Position numbers and translations under genes: made by a program. A stretch of DNA of 64,000 nt from Candidatus Babeliales bacterium. GTDB lineage: Bacteria > Babelota > Babeliae > Babelales > Vermiphilaceae. A model generated the notes under the pieces. The model did no database searches, had not been told where the DNA came from, and was given only the letters and a program-made list of their open reading frames with translations. Within the stretch, counting starts at the first letter, position 1. The number at the start of each line of letters is the position of its first letter. The stretch lies in NCBI GenBank assembly GCA_035944115.1, contig DASZBJ010000012.1:124001-188000 (forward strand), in the 5' to 3' direction. Shown here piece by piece: positions 25,073 through 34,281 of this stretch.

Positions 25073-25972
25073 CTATTGCTGTTTAACCGCATGCCCACCA
25101 AAGGCCTTTCTCAACATTGCAACCACTTTAGTTCCATAGTTACCGCCCGTTTTACGAGACTGCGCTCTCACAACCAAAGATTGCTCGATCACTGGTACTG
25201 GAACCGCATGTTTATGCGCATCATCTACTGTCCATTTACCCATACCGGTCTCATCAACTGATCCAGAAATGGCATCCAGCTGCTGATCTTTTTTAAAAAT
25301 ATCATGCGCAAGTTCTAACAAAAATGAGCGTATAACGCTCCCATTATTCCACACCGTGGTTATCTGTTCTAAATCTAAATTATCTGCCTTAAAGCTCCCA
25401 TCTTTAATGAGATGAAAACCTTCTGCGTATGCCTGCATCAACCCGTATTCTATACCGTTATGTACCATCTTTACGTAGTGCCCTGCACCTGCTGGCCCTA
25501 CTAAAGCAAAACCATGTGGCGCAGCTATAGCAGTAAAGAGTGTTATCAATGTTTCATACGCAGTTTTGTCTCCACCGATCATTAATGAAAACCCAACATC
25601 TCTGCCACGCAATCCACCCGATGTACCACAATCTAAAAATGCAACATGATCTTTTGCACAATCAGCATATCGACGGATCGAATCACTAAAATTACTATTG
25701 CCGCCATCAACAATAATTGCTCCTGCACGTAGCACCGGTTTTATTGCAGCAATTACCTGATCAACGGGATCTCCTGCTGGCACCATTAACCAAACAATAT
25801 CGGTTGCGCGTGCAACAGCTTCAACTGACTCAACGATCTGCACGCCAGCTTGCTGCGCTGCTCGGCATGCGTCTGCAGAAAAATCAAATCCAACAACTTC
25901 ATGCGCACCTTCAAGAGATCGTTGCGCTATAGCAAGCCCCATTCTGCCCAATCCAATAATCCCTAATTTCAT
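25073..25972 (-). CDS. gnd: 6-phosphogluconate dehydrogenase, decarboxylating (short form)
   Basis: 299 residues from the ATG at 25972, whose ATGA overlaps the stop of zwf; a GTG nine bases earlier is the alternative. The N-terminus is the dinucleotide-binding GIIGLGRMGLAIAQRS. VDGGNSNFSDSIR and CGTSGGLRGRDVGFSLMIGG are substrate and nucleotide regions, and GAGHYVKMVHNGIEYGLMQA carries the catalytic Lys. The length fits the short class often linked to NAD use rather than the 470-residue type. It turns 6-phosphogluconate into ribulose 5-phosphate with loss of CO2. It is translationally coupled to zwf. Confidence 0.92.
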   Translation of the reverse strand: MKLGIIGLGRMGLAIAQRSLEGAHEVVGFDFSADACRAAQQAGVQIVESVEAVARATDIVWLMVPAGDPVDQVIAAIKPVLRAGAIIVDGGNSNFSDSIRRYADCAKDHVAFLDCGTSGGLRGRDVGFSLMIGGDKTAYETLITLFTAIAAPHGFALVGPAGAGHYVKMVHNGIEYGLMQAYAEGFHLIKDGSFKADNLDLEQITTVWNNGSVIRSFLLELAHDIFKKDQQLDAISGSVDETGMGKWTVDDAHKHAVPVPVIEQSLVVRAQSRKTGGNYGTKVVAMLRKAFGGHAVKQQ

Positions 25973-27369
25973 GAACGCCACCTTATACCATGTTTTTTAT
26001 CAAATTCTACTGATTCTTGAGGCCCATCTGAATTCTTCTTGTATGCATATACGGGCAAATGCATCTCGGCAATCTGATCAACTACGGTCCATGCAGCTTC
26101 TATTTCATCGAACCGTACCGAAATTGATTGCTCGCCTCGTAATACTTCTTGTAAAACCACTTCGTATGCTTCGGGAGTTACCGCCCCAAAAGTACAGCTA
26201 TGGCAAAAATCCATGCTCACCGGAATAACTTCATCAGTCTCGCCCGGTTTTTTCGCATTTAAGCTTAATGAAAAAGTAGCTTTCGGACCAATTTGAATAG
26301 TTAAATAGTTTGAATCGCTGGGACAATTTTTAGACAATAAACAATCGACCTGTTTAAATTTGACATGAATCACCGCCTCTTTCTTTTTTAGGTATTTTCC
26401 CGTCTTTAAATAAAAAGGTACTCCATTCCATCGCCGGTTATTCACGCGCAAATATGCCTGCGCAAAGGTTTCTGTATGAGAGTGGGTCGCAACATCTTGC
26501 TCATCTGTATATCCCTCATATTGCCCAAGCATTGCATCTACCACTTGAATCTGCTTAATGATCGTCACCCGCTCATTGCGAATATATTCGCCCGATAAAT
26601 GCTCAGGAGTTTCCATACCAATTAATGCAACAAGCTCAAGCATATGATTCTGCACCATATCTTTAAGGGCGCCATACTTATCATAATAACCACCCCGCCC
26701 ACCAATACCGGCATCTTCACTTACCACAATTTGCACACTATCGATATACCGATTATTCCAAAGCGGTTCAAAGACACAGTTAGTAAATCTGATTAATGCA
26801 ATATTACCAACCACTTCTTTGGTCAGGTAATGATCCACTCGATAGATTTGATGCTCTTGGAAATGGGATGCTATGCACGTATTAATCGCATGTGCTGATG
26901 CTAAATCTTTACCAAATGGTTTTTCATACACAATACGATGCCACGGATTTGTGGAAGGAGATGTTTTTTGTACCAGTCCAGACTTAGCACAATACTCAGT
27001 AATAGGAGAAAAATATTCTGATGCCGTTGCACAGTATACAATACGGTTTCCCGCAAGATTATAGTCGGATTCAACTGTTTGCACGTGCGCGTATAAGCGA
27101 TCAAAATCTATCGTGTGAGTAAAATCAACACGTACATAAGAGCTGCGACTTTTCAACTGACTTAACACTGCTTCATCTATATCCGCAATATGAGTAGCAA
27201 CGGATTGGAAAATTTCATCGATGGTTACATCGCCCCATGCAGCACCAACCACCGCAAAATTACTTATTTTTTTCTCTTTAACTAACACATACAATGCAGG
27301 AAAAAGTTTGCTACTGGCTAAATGACCAGATGCTCCAAATATAATAAAAGTACATTCATTTAGATTCAT
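25969..27369 (-). CDS. zwf: Glucose-6-phosphate dehydrogenase
   Basis: 466 residues. The Rossmann motif at the N-terminus is IIFGASGHLASSKLFPALY. The substrate motif YRVDHYLTKEVVGN holds the active-site His and Lys. It oxidises glucose 6-phosphate to the lactone, the entry step of the oxidative pentose phosphate pathway. The ATG lies 14 bases inside the end of pgi and the stop overlaps the start of gnd, so all three genes are tightly coupled. No separate 6-phosphogluconolactonase gene is seen here; the lactone may open by itself or through an enzyme encoded elsewhere. Confidence 0.94.
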   Translation of the reverse strand: MNLNECTFIIFGASGHLASSKLFPALYVLVKEKKISNFAVVGAAWGDVTIDEIFQSVATHIADIDEAVLSQLKSRSSYVRVDFTHTIDFDRLYAHVQTVESDYNLAGNRIVYCATASEYFSPITEYCAKSGLVQKTSPSTNPWHRIVYEKPFGKDLASAHAINTCIASHFQEHQIYRVDHYLTKEVVGNIALIRFTNCVFEPLWNNRYIDSVQIVVSEDAGIGGRGGYYDKYGALKDMVQNHMLELVALIGMETPEHLSGEYIRNERVTIIKQIQVVDAMLGQYEGYTDEQDVATHSHTETFAQAYLRVNNRRWNGVPFYLKTGKYLKKKEAVIHVKFKQVDCLLSKNCPSDSNYLTIQIGPKATFSLSLNAKKPGETDEVIPVSMDFCHSCTFGAVTPEAYEVVLQEVLRGEQSISVRFDEIEAAWTVVDQIAEMHLPVYAYKKNSDGPQESVEFDKKHGIRWRS

Positions 27370-28678
27370 GTGATAAAATCTCTCGAGTTTTTTGCTTATA
27401 CAATTCTACATTCGGTTGATCAAACGGATTTACATCCATAAGAAACCCAAGATACATTATTTCGATCATTTTGTACTGCATAAAATAGCCAAGATCCCAA
27501 CTATTTTTTTTATTGATCTCGATTTTTATAAAGGGGCGTTTTGATGCAATATATGCCTGCATTACACCGTCACCAATTGCATGAAATAGATCTGCCACAG
27601 AAATATCGTGCACCGCTTCTGGCATGGATGAAAATTCTTGTAATCGTGGTATTGGTAACTCGGCCCCCTCTTTAACAAAAACAAAAGAGCTAAATGTATC
27701 TCGCCGTCCGCCCAAATGTAATTGCGCTAACGAATGCAAGTCAGTAGTTCCTATCGAAACTGTTGGCGTGATACCAGCTTCAACTCGATTTCCGGTGCGA
27801 TCATATTCTTTTGCAACACTTTCTGCTACTAACTGCTGATACCAACGGCCAAGATCTTTTAGATCTGTTCCAAACAAAAACAAATCATGAATGGTGTATC
27901 CTTGTTTGTACTGCAAAAATAAAATAGCCGCCGTTAACGCTGCACTATTAGTTTGTATATCCATACCAGTACAAACATCTACTGCCATCTTTGCACCTGC
28001 AAGCAGTTCATCAATATCAACACCCAACATTCCTAACGGAAATAGACCGATGGGAGAAAAAACCGAATACCGACCGCCAACCTGCTTTGGCACTGCAAGC
28101 GCGGTAAACTGCTGTGCTGATGCTAACTGCCATAATGCTGATCCATGATCAGTAATAACGACAACACAATCCGCATAGGTATCTGGTTTATATTTTTTAA
28201 GTAATGAAAGAAAGATTTCAAAGTTTACCGTGGTTTCTACCGTGGTGCCCGATTTACTGGCCACTACAATCAGCACACGTGCGTGGTTTCGTAATGTACG
28301 CTCGACCAGAAAAACAAGCTGTTCAATGTAATCTGGATCAACCGTATCAGCGCAATAAAATTGTGTGTCTGGGGAGGTCTCATTAAAAAAGGAACCTTTT
28401 AGTGTGCTCAAAAGCGCAATAGTTCCCAAACTCGATCCCCCCATGCCTATTAATAATAACAATGTTGGGCGTAATTTTTTTTTCGCTGTAAGCACTTCAT
28501 GTATTGCGCGTAACGCTCCTGCGTCTGCCGGAAGATTGATCGATGCATAATCAGATTCATATCCCGTGGCACACGCTTGGTTTACTCGTTCGATTTCTGG
28601 TTGCAATCGCTTTCCAACCGCTGCAATTTCATCAACGGTCACTCCACTATTTTCGTACGTAATTATTATCTTATCCAT
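27356..28678 (-). CDS. pgi: Glucose-6-phosphate isomerase
   Basis: 440 residues from the ATG at 28678, chosen because AGGAG lies 7 nt upstream; a TTG two codons earlier is less likely. Motifs are LLIGMGGSSLGTIALL, VASKSGTTVETTVNFEIF and GGRYSVFSPIGLFPLGMLG, and a C-terminal region with the conserved Lys (ELYKQKTREIL). The length fits the short bacterial type (about 450 residues). It interconverts glucose 6-phosphate and fructose 6-phosphate. It is the first gene of the operon with zwf, gnd and the cyclase. Confidence 0.94.
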   Translation of the reverse strand: MDKIIITYENSGVTVDEIAAVGKRLQPEIERVNQACATGYESDYASINLPADAGALRAIHEVLTAKKKLRPTLLLLIGMGGSSLGTIALLSTLKGSFFNETSPDTQFYCADTVDPDYIEQLVFLVERTLRNHARVLIVVASKSGTTVETTVNFEIFLSLLKKYKPDTYADCVVVITDHGSALWQLASAQQFTALAVPKQVGGRYSVFSPIGLFPLGMLGVDIDELLAGAKMAVDVCTGMDIQTNSAALTAAILFLQYKQGYTIHDLFLFGTDLKDLGRWYQQLVAESVAKEYDRTGNRVEAGITPTVSIGTTDLHSLAQLHLGGRRDTFSSFVFVKEGAELPIPRLQEFSSMPEAVHDISVADLFHAIGDGVMQAYIASKRPFIKIEINKKNSWDLGYFMQYKMIEIMYLGFLMDVNPFDQPNVELYKQKTREILSHESK

Positions 28679-28836
28679 ACCCAAACTCCTTTCACTTCAC
28701 TGATATCATACCTATATCAGACAGTAGCACCCCTAGACCCACAAGCCAACAAGAGAGCGGATGGCAAAAAAAAAGACTATTGGTAGACTGATTAAGAGAT
28801 AGTAAAAATCTAATATATAAGCAAAGGTCGATTGTT

Positions 28837-30417
28837 ATGACTAATCAGCCAAAAAGTCTGGGGATACACTACAGCATATTTGACGATTTTGTTAAAGAAA
28901 ATCGCATCTATGTTGACAAAACCAAACATATCCATGCCCTCATAACCGCACCTAACAAAAAACATTTTTATTTTGTATCTCGCCCCCGCCGTTTTGGAAA
29001 ATCCCTATTTATCTCTACCCTTAAAGCAATATTTTCAGGGAAAAAAGAATTATTTAACGAATACTGGATTGGCAGAAACGGTAATTATGATTGGCCAACG
29101 CATCCCGTTATACACTTAGACTTTGGCAAAATCGGACACAGAACCTCAGAACAATTTGAACAAAACTTTTGTCTCGCTTTACAAAAAATCGCACAAAACA
29201 ATAATCTTAAAGAATTAATGATCAGCACCCCAGAAAACATGTTTGATGACCTCGTTCAACAACTCAGATTGTCTGGACCAATAGTATTACTTATTGATGA
29301 ATACGACAAGCCAATCGTTGATCATATTGATAACCTTCCCATTGCTGAAGAAAACAGAAAAACACTGGGCGCTTTTTATGCTACGGTAAAATCACTCGAA
29401 GCAAACTGGCGTGCTATTTTTATAACCGGCGTCAGCAAATTTGCAAAAACATCTTTATTTTCTGGCCTAAATAATCTTACAGAACTATCTTTAGATCCCA
29501 TAGCCGCGGAGCTATTTGGCTACACACACGAAGAACTAACTACCTATTATTCTCCTCAAATAGAGGTGCTTGCACAACATATAGGCAAAACAAGAGAAGA
29601 AGTCCTTAGAGATTTAAAAAACTGGTATGATGGATACCGCTTCTCAAAAGATATGCAAAAACCTCTTATGTATAACCCCCTTTCCGTTACAACATGCTTA
29701 GACAATAAAGAATTTGCGAACTATTGGTTTAACACTGGATCACCCGGTTTTCTGATAGCCCTGTTACGACAAAAAGGAATCAACCTTGAAATCCATAGTA
29801 TCATTGAAGTTTCAGCACGAGGCTTGGATTCAATTGATATTCATAATATTCCTCTGTTTACTCTGCTTTTACAAACCGGTTATTTAACGATTGTTGATTA
29901 TGACTCTTTGACTGAAATTTTTACATTAGATTATCCCAACCAAGAAGTGCGTGAATCATTCAAAGACTATCTGATGCAGGCATTTGCGTATACTACACCC
30001 GACGTGTTACAAATGGAACTTGTGCGTATGCGCAGAGCCCTTCAAACAAAAGACTTTGAATCGTTTTGTAATGCAGTTAAAACTCTGTTTGCCAGCATCC
30101 CGCATAATTTGCATATTGCGCGAGAAAGCTACTACCATTCATTATTTCACTTCATGTTTGATTTACTTGGCATGCGGCCACAATCAGAAGTTGCCTCAAG
30201 TCGTGGCAAGGCGGATCTTATTTTAGAAACAGCAAATAGCTTTGTTGTTTTTGAATTTAAGTATGATAGCTCAGCGCAAGAAGCGCTCAACCAAATTATG
30301 CAAAAAAAGTATTATGAAAAATATATGCATAAAAACAAGGCGATTATTTTGGTTGGTATTAATATGAACTTTAAAGAGAAAAACGTAGAGTTTGAATGGG
30401 CACAAAGAGATGTATAA
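28837..30417 (+). CDS. AAA-ATPase-like protein with C-terminal PD-(D/E)XK nuclease-like domain
   Basis: 526 residues. The N-terminal motifs are YVDKTKHIHALI, the Walker A-like SRPRRFGKSLF (about 48-58) and Walker B VLLIDEYDKPI (about 149-159). These are characteristic of the AAA-ATPase-like family that is often multicopy in Bacteroidetes and intracellular bacteria. The C-terminus has GKADLILE and FVVFEFKYD (about 456-476), the D...ExK core of PD-(D/E)XK enzymes. Function is not established for this family; a link to mobile DNA or defence has been suspected. It has no signal peptide. It stands alone between the pgi operon and a secreted gene. Confidence 0.88.
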   Translation: MTNQPKSLGIHYSIFDDFVKENRIYVDKTKHIHALITAPNKKHFYFVSRPRRFGKSLFISTLKAIFSGKKELFNEYWIGRNGNYDWPTHPVIHLDFGKIGHRTSEQFEQNFCLALQKIAQNNNLKELMISTPENMFDDLVQQLRLSGPIVLLIDEYDKPIVDHIDNLPIAEENRKTLGAFYATVKSLEANWRAIFITGVSKFAKTSLFSGLNNLTELSLDPIAAELFGYTHEELTTYYSPQIEVLAQHIGKTREEVLRDLKNWYDGYRFSKDMQKPLMYNPLSVTTCLDNKEFANYWFNTGSPGFLIALLRQKGINLEIHSIIEVSARGLDSIDIHNIPLFTLLLQTGYLTIVDYDSLTEIFTLDYPNQEVRESFKDYLMQAFAYTTPDVLQMELVRMRRALQTKDFESFCNAVKTLFASIPHNLHIARESYYHSLFHFMFDLLGMRPQSEVASSRGKADLILETANSFVVFEFKYDSSAQEALNQIMQKKYYEKYMHKNKAIILVGINMNFKEKNVEFEWAQRDV

Positions 30418-30441
30418 CAATACTATAAGGGTAAAAACAAT

Positions 30442-30918
30442 ATGAACCATTTCTTCAAAATATCATTAATAACATGCTCCCTCGTGCTCTCTAACAACAT
30501 AATGCCTTACGTACAATTTAAACAACTAGAAAATGGAGTACATGTCATTGTTGAACGTAATCCATATGCCGAAGCAGAAATCCGCTACAAACAATATCGT
30601 GATGAAAACAAAACCCCTCAAGAAATTTTGAGCGAAGTTGATACCCTAGAAAAGGGTTATAAGGAAGCATTGCCATCACTAAAAATCTTCCCAACGTACA
30701 ATCCATGGGTTGATACGACAATCATTAGATCTCTGAGATATCTAGCACAAAAAGATCTGCCTGATACTGCAAACAATCGTCTGAGTAAACTTTTAGATCT
30801 ATCATTTAGAGACCTTGATAAGAATTTCTTAACCCGAAAAACCGCAATTGAAGCAAAACAAGCTGAGACAGAACGTAAAGCTTTGTCTCGCTATAAAGAC
30901 AAGGAAATAGGAAAATAA
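30442..30918 (+). CDS. Secreted helical protein of unknown function
   Basis: 158 residues. AAGGG lies upstream of the ATG and the signal peptide is MNHFFKISLITCSLVLSNNIMPY. The stretch FKQLENGVHVIVERNP recalls the first strands of M16 peptidases, but the HxxEH motif and the rest of that fold are absent, so no peptidase is claimed. KTPQEILSE echoes SKPEEILKS in the protein at 38459. The remainder is charged and helical. It follows the AAA-like gene by 24 nt. Confidence 0.7.
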   Translation: MNHFFKISLITCSLVLSNNIMPYVQFKQLENGVHVIVERNPYAEAEIRYKQYRDENKTPQEILSEVDTLEKGYKEALPSLKIFPTYNPWVDTTIIRSLRYLAQKDLPDTANNRLSKLLDLSFRDLDKNFLTRKTAIEAKQAETERKALSRYKDKEIGK

Positions 30919-30948
30919 TCATATTTTTGATTTAGATCTACCCATAAA

Positions 30949-32037
30949 TCATTTAACAAAACTTTTGTATGCATCACCAAGCGTGTAGGTTCGTGCTTTG
31001 TTCGATGGATTAACAATTCTTAAAAATCCTTGCTCAACCCACGCAACGCACAACGCTGCACTAGTCCGGGGTTTAAAACCAAATAATTCTCCTATTTGCC
31101 GACTTGTGACTACCTCAAATTGTGCAAATAGCTCTAACGCCTTGCGTTGTTTTGGATCTAGCCTTCTCAATAGACTGCTGTGATCACTTGCGCCATGATC
31201 TTGCGCTACTTCCATCCGTGTCAAAACGGCTTCAAAAGAAGCTGCCATACCCGTAATAAAATATTCAACCCATTTTGTGGTATCAGCCTCTGCGCGCCCC
31301 ATATAATAATTATGTGAATCACCTATACTGATCGCATCATAATATGCTGCTAGATTACGCGCATAATATTCCTCGAGAGAATAAAGACCTTTTAAATCGT
31401 AGCCACCTAAATGTAAAATGGCCGTAGTAAGTAAGCGTGCAGTTCTCCCATTGCCATCATCATACGGATGGATCGTTGCAAATTGATAATGCGCAATGCC
31501 TGCGACCAAAGGATAGGGTAATATAAGACGATTTTCATTAATCCAATTCACCAATGCTTTCATTAGTGCTGCAACATCTTCATGTGCAGGAGGCATATAA
31601 ACAATTGCCCGTGTATGCGTGTCTCGTATCACATTTTGGCCGCTGCGATACACCGTAGGAGTAATAGCTATCTGTCCACTGGCCATAACAAGTGCATGTA
31701 TTGTTTTAATCATTGCTTCTGTTACATTATGCCGTTCCGCTGCCCATTTTTCTACATACATCAATGCCGCATAGTATCCCTTTACTTCTCTTTCATCCCG
31801 TTCTCTGCCAGGAAAATGCCCTTTATGTTCAAGCACCGTTTTAATTTGATCTAGATCGAGCTGATTACCTTCTATCATTGTTGAATAATGCGTTGTATAC
31901 AGACGTGCCGTTTCACGTAATGAGCGTAAAACGAAAGCCGTTAATGGTAGATGTACTACTTTTGTCTTAACAGCTTCAATACGCATAAGAGATTGGACAA
32001 TTTTGGGAGTCATATGATATACAGGTTCAAATTTCAT
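30949..32037 (-). CDS. Fic domain protein (class II) with C-terminal winged-helix
   Basis: 362 residues from the ATG at 32037 (AAGGATG upstream). The Fic motif HPYDDGNGRTAR starts at His190. An inhibitory helix STMIEGN at about residues 52-58, before the Fic core, marks a class II protein. The last 70 residues contain a helix-turn-helix (QIGELFGFKPRTSAALCVAW). Fic enzymes transfer AMP or other groups to proteins; the intact HPx(D)GNGR motif suggests an active enzyme held in check by the helix. Target unknown. No signal peptide, so it probably acts inside the cell, possibly on itself or on partner proteins. Confidence 0.92.
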   Translation of the reverse strand: MKFEPVYHMTPKIVQSLMRIEAVKTKVVHLPLTAFVLRSLRETARLYTTHYSTMIEGNQLDLDQIKTVLEHKGHFPGRERDEREVKGYYAALMYVEKWAAERHNVTEAMIKTIHALVMASGQIAITPTVYRSGQNVIRDTHTRAIVYMPPAHEDVAALMKALVNWINENRLILPYPLVAGIAHYQFATIHPYDDGNGRTARLLTTAILHLGGYDLKGLYSLEEYYARNLAAYYDAISIGDSHNYYMGRAEADTTKWVEYFITGMAASFEAVLTRMEVAQDHGASDHSSLLRRLDPKQRKALELFAQFEVVTSRQIGELFGFKPRTSAALCVAWVEQGFLRIVNPSNKARTYTLGDAYKSFVK

Positions 32038-32150
32038 CACATCATCCTTACTTTATCTGCCTTGCTTTATATACATACACTTCATGCAGATATTATGCAG
32101 ATAAACTACCGATAACGCAATTGAACACCCAAAAAACCGCAACGCGCAAC

Positions 32151-32182
32151 AAAAAGGGGGAGTCTTTCAACTCCCCCTTTTT
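32151..32182 (-). terminator. Terminator of the pyrophosphatase gene
   Basis: AAAAAGGGGGAG (32151-32162) pairs perfectly with CTCCCCCTTTTT (32171-32182), loop of 8. It lies just beyond the 3' end of hppA. Confidence 0.9.
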
Positions 32183-32213
32183 CAGGTTCAATCTAAATAC
32201 TGAATATTAGTTA

Positions 32214-34187
32214 TTACACTAATACCAATAATAATGACACAACAGACATCAACTTAATTAAAATATTAAGCGCTGGACCTGATGTATCTTTGAATGGGTC
32301 GCCCACCGTGTCGCCAATAATCGCTGACATGTGCGCATTTGATCCTTTACCGCCGCAGTGACCTGCTTCAATGTATTTCTTCGCGTTATCCCATGCGCCA
32401 CCACCATTAGCCATCATAAGCGCAAGAAGCACACCAACAAGCGTTGATCCTACAAGGAGACCTCCTAACGCTTCAATGCCAAGGGTAAATCGCACAAACA
32501 CAGGAACAGCAACTGTTAGAACTCCTGGCAAAATCATTTCACGTAATGCCGCTTGCGTACTGATTGCAATGCACTGCTGATAATCTGGATCTGCAGTTCC
32601 TTCCATCAATCCAGGAATTTCTCTGAATTGTCGACGAACTTCTAATACCATTTTTAAAGCAGCATCACTCACCGATCTCATAGTTAGTGCTGAGACTACA
32701 AATGGCATTGCGCCACCGATGCACATACCAGCTAAAATAAATGGATCTAATACATCAAGAACCGCGATTCCTGCTGCTTGCGAATATGCATTAAACATAG
32801 CAAGTGCTGTTAAAAGCGCTGAACCAATTGCAAATCCTTTACCCATTGCAGCTGTTGTGTTACCTAAGGCATCTAGTTTATCAGTAATTTTACGTACCGG
32901 CTCACCAAATCCTGACATCTCTGCAATACCACCCGCGTTATCCGCAATAGGCCCATACGCATCAACTGTCATTGTGATACCCACCGTTGCAAGCATTGAT
33001 ACTGCAGCAAGGGTTACACCGAACAATCCACCGCCGTATTCAAAGGCAAGAAGCACAACACCTGCTAAAATAATAATCGGCGCTGCTGTTGATTCCATAC
33101 CAATGGATAAACCGTAAATAATATTTGTAGCAGCACCTGAACGGGATATATCTGCTAATTTTTCGATAGGGGTACTTGATGTATAATATTCAGTAATTTT
33201 ACCAATTACCACACCAACTACACATCCTAAGATTACTGAAACATATAATCCTGATGAAATTCCAACATATGACATATATCCATATGCACCAATTAAAAAG
33301 AATCCCATAGCAATGTACGTTGCATTACGTAACATCGCAACTGGCTCTGCACGTAATACTAAGTTAGACACGAGTCCAACTACTGAGCCAACTAAACCAA
33401 TTGCTGAAATAATCAATGGTAATGTTAGATACACTATATCGCCTGGATGCGCAGTGATTGCCAAAATCATTGATGAAACCATTGCTCCAACATATGATTC
33501 GTAAATATCTGCACCCATACCCGCTGTGTCTCCAACGCAGTCACCTACGTTATCTGCAATTACCGCTGGGTTACGAGGGTCATCTTCAGGAATACCGATT
33601 TCAATTTTACCTACTAAGTCTGCGCCAACGTCAGCTGATTTGGTATAAATACCACCACCAACACGGGCAAAAAATGCCACCAAACTGGCACCTAAACTAA
33701 AACAAGTAAGCAAAGTAATAAACTGTACGTGGTCATAAAAAAGATAAAAAAGAGTAGACACGCCTAAAAGTCCAAATGATGCTACGGCAAACCCCATAAC
33801 ACCACCACCAAAAAATGCTACCAAGAAAGCGCCATGCTCTCCCTCATTTTTTGCTGCCATTGTAGTACGGACGTTTGCATCAGTTGCAGCAACCATACCA
33901 ATAAAACCAGCGAGCATGGAGATGCATGAACCTACCACAAAGCACCCTGCCGCCGCTGTACCAATAAAAAATGCAATAATCGCACCCAGCAATGCAACAC
34001 CAAGTGCAATAATTTTATACTCTTCTCTGAGAAAGGTCATAGCTCCAATACGGATAGCTTTCGCTATGTGTTCCGCTTTACTATGATCAACGGTAATACT
34101 TTTTATTTTCTGTAATAAAAAGAATAAGACTGCAATCCCAAAGAGAGCAGCTCCTACGCAAACTCCAAAATAATGGATTATCGGCAT
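32214..34187 (-). CDS. hppA: Membrane-bound ion-pumping pyrophosphatase
   Basis: 657 residues with about 16 membrane helices. The pyrophosphate site is intact: [20 protein letters not shown], then [21 protein letters not shown] second conserved block near the C-terminus includes [20 protein letters not shown]. The residue after GNTT is Ala ([11 protein letters not shown]), as in potassium-dependent members, where potassium-independent ones carry Lys. Whether it moves protons or sodium cannot be settled by eye. It couples PPi hydrolysis to building an ion gradient, a useful energy source for a nutrient-limited or parasitic cell. AAGGATA lies before the ATG. Confidence 0.95.
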   Translation of the reverse strand: MPIIHYFGVCVGAALFGIAVLFFLLQKIKSITVDHSKAEHIAKAIRIGAMTFLREEYKIIALGVALLGAIIAFFIGTAAAGCFVVGSCISMLAGFIGMVAATDANVRTTMAAKNEGEHGAFLVAFFGGGVMGFAVASFGLLGVSTLFYLFYDHVQFITLLTCFSLGASLVAFFARVGGGIYTKSADVGADLVGKIEIGIPEDDPRNPAVIADNVGDCVGDTAGMGADIYESYVGAMVSSMILAITAHPGDIVYLTLPLIISAIGLVGSVVGLVSNLVLRAEPVAMLRNATYIAMGFFLIGAYGYMSYVGISSGLYVSVILGCVVGVVIGKITEYYTSSTPIEKLADISRSGAATNIIYGLSIGMESTAAPIIILAGVVLLAFEYGGGLFGVTLAAVSMLATVGITMTVDAYGPIADNAGGIAEMSGFGEPVRKITDKLDALGNTTAAMGKGFAIGSALLTALAMFNAYSQAAGIAVLDVLDPFILAGMCIGGAMPFVVSALTMRSVSDAALKMVLEVRRQFREIPGLMEGTADPDYQQCIAISTQAALREMILPGVLTVAVPVFVRFTLGIEALGGLLVGSTLVGVLLALMMANGGGAWDNAKKYIEAGHCGGKGSNAHMSAIIGDTVGDPFKDTSGPALNILIKLMSVVSLLLVLV

Positions 34188-34281
34188 AAATATCCTTAGC
34201 TATAAACATGTTAATATGATATGACTACTGAGTAATCTCTGATTTTATAGACTATATCATTGCTTGTAAAGAGGAATTACT

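Noticed and set aside
30442-30918. M16 peptidase fragment
   Set aside because: Only one short stretch is similar; the zinc motif and remaining fold are absent.
32719-33117. Plus-strand frame of 132 codons
   Set aside because: Shadow of the pyrophosphatase gene; Pro/Ala-rich nonsense composition.
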